Origin: a bacterium SM23_31
Lineage (GTDB): Bacteria; SM23-31
DNA length: 12,392 nt
Direction: 5' to 3'
NCBI GenBank assembly: GCA_001304035.1
Contig: LJUD01000045.1
Location: forward strand, 1-12,392
Position 1 is the stretch's first letter, and every line of letters begins with the position of its first letter. Positions 7,043-12,392 of the stretch are shown in pieces. The notes below the pieces were generated by a model that searched no databases, was not told the DNA's origin, and was given only the letters and a program-made list of their open reading frames with translations. The position numbers and the translations under genes are program-made.

Positions 7043-7771
7043 TTACAAATCTCTCCTATTATAAAACCTGACGGAGAGGATTATCGAAATAAAAATCATC
7101 ATAGAAACAATAATAAATATTAAGAGATATGCATAGATCCCGAGTACTCGGGGCAGGCTAATTATCCATTTGAGAATATCATTAAGTAATTTAGTGAAAA
7201 AAGCAAAATCAAATTCCCAAATGCCGTTTAATGCCTTCATTAAAAACTTGAAAACCGGAACAGATATAACAAAACATATCTGGGTTATTAAGGCTGCGGT
7301 TATCCCTTTACCGAAGGCAAATTTAAAAACAAAGGGCAGAATAAATGAGAGAATCAACAACAGAAACGTTATCATACTTGTTATTCCCCGCAGGCTCAAA
7401 AGCAATTCGAACGCCGGATCCGATTTGTTGAAGACGTAGACGGAAGAAAGACATGTAAGAATAATTAAGGTGAAACTAACTATCACCTGTAACATAGATG
7501 AAAAATACCGAGCATACACGATGGCTGACCTTTTGACCGGCAGACTTGCGTATATCATATCGGCATTAGATGCCGTATCGACTCCTATAAAAATAAATGA
7601 GGAGGCAATACACAGAGCAATTGTTATAAAAGTAAAAATACCTATGATTAATCCGCCGAAATCTTCTATCATAGCGACTATAGCAATAGTAGTAATAAAA
7701 GGAATTAAAATAGCTATTCCCAGCAGAAAAATCCAGCATACGATAAAGTCCTTTTTTATCAGATCAAGCAT
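7043..7771 (-). CDS. ABC-2 type permease subunit, divergent first copy
   Basis: A 242-residue polytopic protein. Hydrophobic segments are visible at about 10-34, 38-64, 92-114, 124-150, 154-175 and 212-235. The conserved cytoplasmic motif SLPVKRSAIVYARYF is at 76-90 and the C-terminus is FYNRRDL. Both tie it to the two permeases downstream, though it is longer and otherwise much more different from them than they are from each other. The start overlaps the ATPase stop by eight bases (ATGCTTGA), a typical translational coupling. Extra length lies between the fourth and last membrane segments. There, near residues 207-211, the DNA contains a 14-base palindrome also found in the intergenic repeat element at 1798-1811. 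Confidence 0.83.
   Translation of the reverse strand: MLDLIKKDFIVCWIFLLGIAILIPFITTIAIVAMIEDFGGLIIGIFTFITIALCIASSFIFIGVDTASNADMIYASLPVKRSAIVYARYFSSMLQVIVSFTLIILTCLSSVYVFNKSDPAFELLLSLRGITSMITFLLLILSFILPFVFKFAFGKGITAALITQICFVISVPVFKFLMKALNGIWEFDFAFFTKLLNDILKWIISLPRVLGIYAYLLIFIIVSMMIFISIILSVRFYNRRDL
7139..7152. repeat. 14-base palindrome inside a permease gene
   Basis: CCCGAGTACTCGGG is a perfect palindrome. It is identical to the centre of the larger palindrome in the non-coding element at 1793-1816. Here it is read in frame as part of SLPRVLG. Confidence 0.75.
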
Positions 7772-8630
7772 GATTATTCCTAAGATTGCTGTAATACATT
7801 ATGTCCTCGAGGCTCGCCCTGTCGATGACGATGTCTGGTCCGAACTTCTTCTTTACCTCACTGAGATTATCGGTTAGCGATTCAAAACCGAATTCACCCG
7901 TACGAATACCTTTTAAATATTTTTTTGTCTCTTCATTCAAAAGCTCATTTCCGCCTTTTACAATTGCGTAGTTTTCAAAAATTTCATCTTTGCTCCTGGA
8001 AAAGATTATTTTACCGTCAAGGATTAAAGTTATATAATCCGCAATTCTTTCAAGGTCTGAAGTAATATGCGTGGAAAACAGGATCGACTTTTTCTCATTT
8101 TGAAGAAGTTCATATAACAAATCGAGCAGTTCTCTTCTGAATACGGGATCAAGCCCGGAAGTGGGTTCATCCATGATTATCAGGTCGGCGTGATGAGAAA
8201 GTGCAATTGCGATTGCGGCTTTCATTACCATCCCGCGGGAGAATTTCCTGATGATCTTTTTCAACGGCAGGTCGAATTTGTCGACAAGGCTCACGAAAAC
8301 CGGTTCGTCCCAGTTGCTGTAGAATGGAGCGATAATGTTTTTGATCTGTTTAAGATTGAGATGTTCATAATAATTCGGAGTATCATATACAAAACCGATT
8401 CTCGATTTAATCTCTACCTCATGTTCGGTATGGTTCTTCCCGAATATCTTTATTCCGCCGCCGTTTTTCATGATGAGATTCATAATCAGCTTGATGATTG
8501 TAGTTTTACCGGCTCCGTTTGGTCCGATTAATCCCATGACGTACCCTTCCGGCAGGGAAAAAGACACGTCTTTCAATGTAAAATCATCGTAATTCTTTCT
8601 TAGGTTTTGAATTTCAATTACGTTTTCCAT
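7764..8630 (-). CDS. ABC transporter ATP-binding protein, YtrB-like
   Basis: A 288-residue ATPase. Walker A is GPNGAGKTT at 36-44. The ABC signature is FSRGM at 130-134, a variant of LSGGQ that is common in this YtrB/BcrA-like group. Walker B is DLIIMDEP at 149-156, the D-loop SGLD at 158-161, and the switch His is H188 in STHITSD. The usual Q-loop glutamine is not evident; the region reads FVYDTPNYYE at 80-89. The start is two bases after the stop of the repressor gene, with AGGAG lying inside that gene's last codons. It supplies energy to the permeases encoded next in the operon. An exporter or antibiotic/envelope-stress role is the usual expectation for GntR-linked systems of this kind, but the substrate is not shown by sequence. 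Confidence 0.93.
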   Translation of the reverse strand: MENVIEIQNLRKNYDDFTLKDVSFSLPEGYVMGLIGPNGAGKTTIIKLIMNLIMKNGGGIKIFGKNHTEHEVEIKSRIGFVYDTPNYYEHLNLKQIKNIIAPFYSNWDEPVFVSLVDKFDLPLKKIIRKFSRGMVMKAAIAIALSHHADLIIMDEPTSGLDPVFRRELLDLLYELLQNEKKSILFSTHITSDLERIADYITLILDGKIIFSRSKDEIFENYAIVKGGNELLNEETKKYLKGIRTGEFGFESLTDNLSEVKKKFGPDIVIDRASLEDIMYYSNLRNNHA

Positions 8631-8632
8631 AA

Positions 8633-9010
8633 TTACTCCTCTTCGTTATATAAAATTGAAAGCATTTCCTTGAGGTCTTTCATATTGACCCCAAGTTTTT
8701 TAGCGTCTTTTACAGCTTCGCTTAATTTTTCTTCAACGGTTTTCATTTTTTTCTCTTTAAGGAACTCTTTATTCTGCATCGCAACAAAACATCCCTTTCC
8801 ACCGACGGTATCGATAAATCCCTCTTTTTCAAGCTCTTCGTAGGCTCTTTTTGTAGTTATAACACTGATTTGGAGCTCCTTTGCGAGTGTTCTTATCGAC
8901 GGGAGAGCATCGCCTTCATCAAGGTCACCGGAAATTATCTGAGATTTTATCTGCTTTCCGACCTGTTCATAGATCGGGTCAGGCGATGAATTTGCTATGA
9001 TTATTTTCAT
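8633..9010 (-). CDS. GntR-family repressor, YtrA subfamily
   Basis: A 125-residue regulator. The N-terminal winged helix-turn-helix covers about residues 12-78: PIYEQVGKQIKSQIISG, then LPSIRTLAKELQIS (recognition region), then AYEELEKEGFI and the wing GGKGCFV. The C-terminal part is only about 45 residues and predicted helical. That short tail is the hallmark of the YtrA subfamily, whose members usually control adjacent ABC transporter genes. The gene is first in the operon. A TTGACA promoter with an inverted repeat over the predicted start site lies just upstream, which fits self-repression released by some cell-envelope or drug signal. The signal is unknown. Confidence 0.92.
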   Translation of the reverse strand: MKIIIANSSPDPIYEQVGKQIKSQIISGDLDEGDALPSIRTLAKELQISVITTKRAYEELEKEGFIDTVGGKGCFVAMQNKEFLKEKKMKTVEEKLSEAVKDAKKLGVNMKDLKEMLSILYNEEE

Positions 9011-9088
9011 TTAAAATACATCTCCTAAATTTCAACTATTTTTTCGAAGACATCAAGAGCGTAAATATCGTTATTTGCGTTATAACCG

Positions 9089-9103
9089 TATATACTGTAT
9101 ATA
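9089..9103. promoter_or_regulatory. Candidate GntR/YtrA operator
   Basis: TATATAC-T-GTATATA is a perfect inverted repeat about 80 bases before the repressor start codon. Its position, just downstream of the -10 box of the candidate promoter, would cover the transcription start. YtrA-type operators are often AT-rich GTA/TAC-type palindromes, which agrees. Confidence 0.55.
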
Positions 9104-9104
9104 T

Positions 9105-9132
9105 AAAATACAATAATATTTCAGAATGTCAA
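9105..9132 (-). promoter_or_regulatory. Promoter of the GntR-ABC operon
   Basis: On the minus strand a perfect TTGACA (9132-9127) is followed after 16 bases by TATTTT (9110-9105), or after 18 by TTTTAT. Runs of A and T at 9133-9170 upstream could act as an UP element. AGGAGA (9026-9021) lies ten bases before the ATG at 9010. Confidence 0.6.
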
Positions 9133-9267
9133 GAAAAATTTTAAATTTTTTTGAAAAGATTAAAAATTCTTAAAGCCATGCTTTTAAAAGTCGGAATTTA
9201 ACTTAGAAAAACAATATCTTTATCCCGAAACTTTGGAACAGGACGACAGCAGGTACAGAATTCCAAT

Positions 9268-9299
9268 TCCACAAAGTGGATCATCCCGCTTAGCGGGAT
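9268..9299. repeat. Two adjacent small hairpins
   Basis: TCCAC-AAA-GTGGA (9268-9280) is followed by ATCCCGC-TTA-GCGGGAT (9283-9299). The compact tandem hairpins in non-coding DNA look like a dispersed palindromic repeat rather than a terminator, as no T tract follows. Confidence 0.6.
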
Positions 9300-9344
9300 C
9301 ATTAAATCATAATCTATCTGCGGTTCAGACAATTTTATTTGTAG

Positions 9345-9364
9345 AGACGCATGGCGATGCGTCT
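9345..9364. repeat. Hairpin repeat AGACGCAT/ATGCGTCT
   Basis: A perfect eight-base stem with a GGCG loop, preceded by GTAG. GTAGAGACGC-type palindromes are, from memory, common dispersed intergenic repeats in several bacterial groups. Only one copy is present in this window. Confidence 0.65.
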
Positions 9365-9595
9365 AAATAGAAGGCACCAGTTCGGTTTCAGTATTTATAT
9401 AAATGCGTGAAATAAATAGAGGGTGCCACGAAGTAGTAGCTATGCCAAAAGGACGCAGTCGACAGTAAAATATTTCAGGGAAGTGAAAAAAAAATTCTTA
9501 TGAGGAATTTAATCGATTTCAAAACCGTAAAAAATTATACTCGTAAATAATTCAATTAAAGAAAGGAATTAAAGTTAAAAATCGTACTATTATGA

Positions 9596-10219
9596 TTATT
9601 TTTTATATGACATTTGCAGGTTAGTTTGTAAATCAACAATACTTTTTTTAAAGTATTCAAAATATCTTTCATATAAAGACGGTATATTTATATTTTCGAA
9701 TTCAGAGGTTATTAAATTCTTATTCAAAAATTGATTAGTATATTGTTCAAACTTATAGTATGGGATAACATACTTTCCATCAATCATGTCACATAAAAAG
9801 ATAAAATTAATGATTCTGTATTCAGTATCCGTTATCAGCAAATAATTAATATCGCTGCAGTTTGAACTGGGGATAAATTCATAAATGATGTAGACATAAC
9901 CTGTTATTTCACCGTTCAAACAAATATGCAGTTTTTTACTGTCTTCCGGATTATCAAGGATATGTAAATTATCAATAAACAGCGCTCGGTTTGAATTTTG
10001 AGACTCTCCGCCATCATTATCTTTGTTAAAATAAATATCGCATATCAGATCAGCGATTTCATTATTAGCCGGTATAATGGGATTTTTTATATACAAGGTC
10101 CTGTTATTACCATTGTCGGACAAAAAAAGGGTGTTTATCATATCCAAATTGGCATAAAAGAGGAATATGGCAATTAAGAAAAGTCCTGCAACCTTCAATG
10201 TATTTAATTGGTCTTTCAT
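9596..10219 (-). CDS. Membrane-anchored protein of unknown function
   Basis: A 207-residue protein that I do not recognise. Residues about 8-27 (LKVAGLFLIAIFLFYANLDM) form one hydrophobic segment, which could be an uncleaved anchor or a signal peptide. The rest is polar, rich in Asn, Asp, Ile and Tyr, with no repeats. Four Cys residues follow the anchor (in LICDI, LHICLN, SNCSD and FLCDM), so disulfides are possible in an exported domain. Strands such as GYVYIIYEF and YLLITDTEYRIINFIFL suggest an alpha/beta or beta-rich fold. No good Shine-Dalgarno precedes the ATG (AATTAACTAAC), unlike the genes in the left half. It lies 35 bases after the small HNH gene and may share its transcript. Confidence 0.65.
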   Translation of the reverse strand: MKDQLNTLKVAGLFLIAIFLFYANLDMINTLFLSDNGNNRTLYIKNPIIPANNEIADLICDIYFNKDNDGGESQNSNRALFIDNLHILDNPEDSKKLHICLNGEITGYVYIIYEFIPSSNCSDINYLLITDTEYRIINFIFLCDMIDGKYVIPYYKFEQYTNQFLNKNLITSEFENINIPSLYERYFEYFKKSIVDLQTNLQMSYKK

Positions 10220-10254
10220 GTTAGTTAATTAATATTTACAGGAAATAATTTTGC

Positions 10255-10500
10255 TTATTTCTCATTTATTCTTATAGCCTTATAACAATCATAACATAAA
10301 ATCTCACAATTCCCTAAAATATCTCCACCTCCCGGAATGATGTGGTGTGCTTCCCAGCCATCTTCGCTTTCTTCACCCCTGCATTCCCATTTCAAATATT
10401 TATAACAACGGTTATTATGTCCGTGCGTGGTTCTTCGGCACTCACACAATCCGCTTGATCTTTCCCAGGCTTGTTTTACTACAATTTCTAAAAATGCCAT
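10255..10500 (-). CDS. Small HNH-family protein lacking the last His
   Basis: An 81-residue protein made up almost wholly of an HNH-type zinc-bound fold. Cys19 and Cys21 (GLCEC), His26/His28 and Cys32 are in the first half, then W-E-C-R-G (38-42), GWEAHHIIP (48-56, His52-His53), Asn64, and LCYDCY (68-73, Cys69 and Cys72). In typical relatives the end reads C-x-x-C-H; here Tyr73 stands where that His is expected. This missing metal or catalytic ligand may mean weak or no nuclease activity, or a different metal site. It is 22 bases downstream of the short frameshifted ORF pair and 35 bases upstream of an orphan gene. Stand-alone HNH proteins of this size occur both in mobile elements and as housekeeping-like orphans. 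The family call is firm; the role is not. Confidence 0.8.
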   Translation of the reverse strand: MAFLEIVVKQAWERSSGLCECRRTTHGHNNRCYKYLKWECRGEESEDGWEAHHIIPGGGDILGNCEILCYDCYKAIRINEK

Positions 10501-10522
10501 ATTTTAGCCCTATCTGTTACGG

Positions 10523-10746
10523 TTATCGGTTTACAATTTGCGCTGCCAATCTTATCTCTTTAGCATTTTCAATCCACGAGAAAACGAACCAGAGCCCAAT
10601 GAGCATTATTTCATCTACAATTGCTTCGGGAATTATCCGTTTTATCAACCCCCCGAAGCCGCCGCCGCGTAAACGGTTCCTTCGGGACAGTCATCAACTA
10701 TTAAACCGTTTACTTTTACATATATCTGGAATACCAGAAAATACAT
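10523..10746 (-). pseudogene. Short ORF pair joined by a -1 shift at a six-G run
   Basis: Two overlapping minus-strand frames each look coding. The first, from ATG at 10746, reads 33 residues including VNGLIVDDCPEGTVYAAAAS and stops just after a run of six G (10654-10649). The second frame continues through that run as GGLIKRIIPEAIVDEIML, then a hydrophobic GLWFVFSWIEN stretch, to a TAA at 10523. One added G, or a -1 ribosomal shift, would give a single 74-residue protein with one hydrophobic segment in its C-terminal half. The sequence G-GGG-GGT is in the correct phase for a -1 slippery heptamer. It may be a broken gene, an assembly error in a homopolymer, or a true frameshift. The family was not recognised. 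Confidence 0.5.
10669..10713. repeat. 10-base inverted repeat inside the frameshifted ORF
   Basis: GTAAACGGTT (10669-10678) and AACCGTTTAC (10704-10713) are perfect inverted copies with 25 bases between. They lie a short way before the six-G run in the direction of reading, so an RNA stem would form upstream of the possible slip site, not downstream. Confidence 0.6.
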
Positions 10747-10892
10747 ATAACATTAAAAAATATTATCAACTGCGGTTAAAAGTAATGGTATTATACCCCT
10801 CATACATTGAGAACTTCTATTCTAATAAATAAAAAATCTTTTACTACAAATATAAGCAAATACTCAAGAATAAGTAACTTTAGTGCACTCAC

Positions 10893-11621
10893 TTATTTTT
10901 TAAAAACGGGTTTGGCTTGATATTTGTCTTTGAAGTTCAAATATTCTTCATCGATTTTTTCTAAATTTTTTTTATCTTTTTTCAATGAAGCAATGACTCC
11001 CTTTTCAATAAACTCAAATTCTTTCTTAATTATATCCAGATTCGTGGGGCGGTATAAATATAATGCTCCCGAAACACCCAAATCATTAAAACCAAAAGAT
11101 GGTCGTATGTCCGGAATGCTTATTAGAATTAATTTAAGTTTTTCAGTTATTGACCGGGCATGCCCCGACATTTTATATAATAAGAATATTTTTACAATAA
11201 CTAATAGAATTTGAGAAAATATGTAGATGTATAACCAATTTTGCAGTTGGATAATTATTTTTCCAAAAAGTACAGTCGATATGAAATCTCCACATAAGAT
11301 AATAATTAAAACAGGCTCCATAAATGTAAATACTACATCCTCTTTCCAAATTTCCTTTTTAATATTATAAATTAAACTTATGGTACATATCAAACCTTGA
11401 AAAATTACAACGTATTCAAATGCATAATACTTCATATTAGAAGTTAAATAAACAGGTAGAAAGTATAGAATAGCAAAACCTGCCGTCGAAATAATAAAGA
11501 TTGATTTTAATCGATTAAAACTAAATCTGATAATTGAAACCGCTGAAAATAAAAACAGCCAAAAATGAAAATCAAAACAGAAACTTATCAACGGGCATAA
11601 TAGCAATAATAAATTAATCAT
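10893..11621 (-). CDS. Multi-pass membrane protein of unknown function
   Basis: A 242-residue protein not recognised as a named family. Hydrophobic segments are at about 3-31 (long enough for one or two passes), 40-59, 65-87, 97-120 and 127-150. A polar C-terminal domain follows from about 151 to 242. That tail is rich in Lys and Glu (KKEFEFIEKG, KKDKKNLEKIDEEY) and is probably a helical, perhaps coiled, cytoplasmic part. Short basic loops such as FNRLKS and YNIKKE fit the positive-inside rule. The ribosome site is weak (AAGAAAG). It lies 37 bases after the exported Cys-motif gene on the same strand, so the two are probably co-transcribed. No transporter or enzyme motif is visible. Confidence 0.7.
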   Translation of the reverse strand: MINLLLLLCPLISFCFDFHFWLFLFSAVSIIRFSFNRLKSIFIISTAGFAILYFLPVYLTSNMKYYAFEYVVIFQGLICTISLIYNIKKEIWKEDVVFTFMEPVLIIILCGDFISTVLFGKIIIQLQNWLYIYIFSQILLVIVKIFLLYKMSGHARSITEKLKLILISIPDIRPSFGFNDLGVSGALYLYRPTNLDIIKKEFEFIEKGVIASLKKDKKNLEKIDEEYLNFKDKYQAKPVFKK

Positions 11622-11658
11622 AAAATTTCTTTCTTATTATTCTAAGATTAAAAATTTA

Positions 11659-12246
11659 TTAGTCTAATCCTCTATATCTGCATACGCCGTTTTCGCAGAC
11701 TTTTCTCATTCCTGGCCAAGTAGGCAGTATCTTTTCACAGTCTTCATCCTCTTCACATTCGCCTTCCTCCAATATTCCAAACAATGGATTCCCGCTCTTT
11801 AAAAAAGCTTCGACATCCTCTATTTTCAATGTTTTTGTATCCCCTTCAAGGCTTTTTAAATAGGGGCTTCCAATTTCACCATTAATGAAAGGCTGCTCGA
11901 AAATTATATATTCGATTTCACCGTAAATAAAATAATATTCAGATTCACCTTCAATAATTAAGTTGTCTACGCCTTCCATTTTCATAATAATCATAGAATC
12001 GGTTTTTTCTAATACCTCAAATTTGATTTCTTCAGGACTTGTTGGCGTGACAAGAAATATTTTACCCGATAATGGATCAACAGTTTCTGGAATTACATTT
12101 CCATAATAGCCGGTATCCAATTTTACGCCATTTTCAAGCTCCAGAAGATTACTACTAAAAGAACTATTTGAGCTATAGCTCAAGAAAACGAAAGCCAATG
12201 CATTAATAATTAAAAAGACTGTCAGGATGTTGATTTTCCCTTTCAT
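11659..12246 (-). CDS. Exported protein with C-terminal four-Cys motif
   Basis: A 195-residue protein with a strong GGAGGAG (12260-12254) seven bases before the ATG. Residues about 5-24 are a signal peptide or anchor (INILTVFLIINALAFVFLSY) without a lipobox. The central part is beta-rich and acidic (EIKFEVLEKTDSMIIMKM, SEYYFIYGEIEYIIFE). The last 35 residues hold Cys164, Cys170, Cys184 and Cys189 in the spacing C-x5-C-x13-C-x4-C, with DEDCEK and CENGVC segments. Such D-x-D-C and C-x-x-G-x-C patterns occur in small disulfide modules of extracellular proteins, so two disulfides outside the cytoplasm are likely. It is probably the first gene of a unit with the membrane protein that follows. The function is unknown. 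Confidence 0.75.
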   Translation of the reverse strand: MKGKINILTVFLIINALAFVFLSYSSNSSFSSNLLELENGVKLDTGYYGNVIPETVDPLSGKIFLVTPTSPEEIKFEVLEKTDSMIIMKMEGVDNLIIEGESEYYFIYGEIEYIIFEQPFINGEIGSPYLKSLEGDTKTLKIEDVEAFLKSGNPLFGILEEGECEEDEDCEKILPTWPGMRKVCENGVCRYRGLD

Positions 12247-12392
12247 GATTCTGCTCCTCCATAATGGATTTTAATAGGAATTTAGAATTAATTATTCTAC
12301 ATTTTTTAGTATTGAGAACTTAAGTAAATTTTTTAGATTCCGGTCTCCTTTTATAAAAGTGTTATCCTTTCAATAATTTGTATTAATTATAG

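Larger units (their letters stand above)
9133..9595. other. Gene-free region with several small hairpin repeats
   Basis: No supported reading frame lies in this stretch. It contains AT-rich sequence upstream of the operon promoter, then hairpins at 9268-9299 and 9345-9364. It also holds a six-base inverted pair, GGCACC (9373-9378) and GGTGCC (9422-9427). The rest shows nothing recognisable. Confidence 0.6.

Noticed and set aside
7470..7877. 135-codon plus-strand reading frame
   Set aside because: It is antisense to the first permease and the end of the ATPase gene, both well supported.
10347..10832. 161-codon plus-strand reading frame
   Set aside because: It runs antisense through the HNH gene and the frameshifted ORF pair, both of which have recognisable coding character on the minus strand; the plus-strand product looks like no protein family.

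Overview
The window is AT-rich bacterial DNA with tight gene packing, clear Shine-Dalgarno sequences (AGGAGG-type) and at least two sigma70-like promoter candidates. The exported beta-propeller lipoproteins resemble those of the Bacteroidota/FCB-type lineages. The strong ribosome binding sites and the TTGACA-type -35 box fit a non-Bacteroidota relative or candidate phylum better than a typical Bacteroidota genome. This placement is inference; no rRNA or marker gene is present.

Left part (1-4473, + strand): an array of at least four paralogous exported proteins of the 6-bladed beta-propeller / NHL-like type. The first is cut by the window edge. Two are lipoproteins and one has an ordinary Sec signal peptide. 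All four end in the same short C-terminal motif (IDP-x-x-YGK followed directly by the stop). A nested inverted-repeat element between the second and third paralogs also supplies a plausible promoter for the third.

Middle (4585-9010, - strand): a convergent exported lipoprotein of unknown function, then an apparent five-gene operon read right to left: a YtrA-type GntR repressor, an ABC ATPase, and three ABC-2 type permease subunits, the last two being a tandem duplication. A TTGACA promoter with an inverted repeat over its predicted start site lies in front of the repressor gene. This suggests an autoregulated export or envelope-stress ABC system.

Right part (9011-12392): a gene-free stretch with several small hairpin repeats, followed by a - strand accessory segment. 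It holds an orphan membrane-anchored protein, a small HNH-family protein lacking the last canonical His, a short frameshifted ORF pair joined by a six-G run, a multi-pass membrane protein of unknown function, and an exported protein with a C-terminal four-cysteine motif. None of these orphans could be assigned a function from sequence alone.
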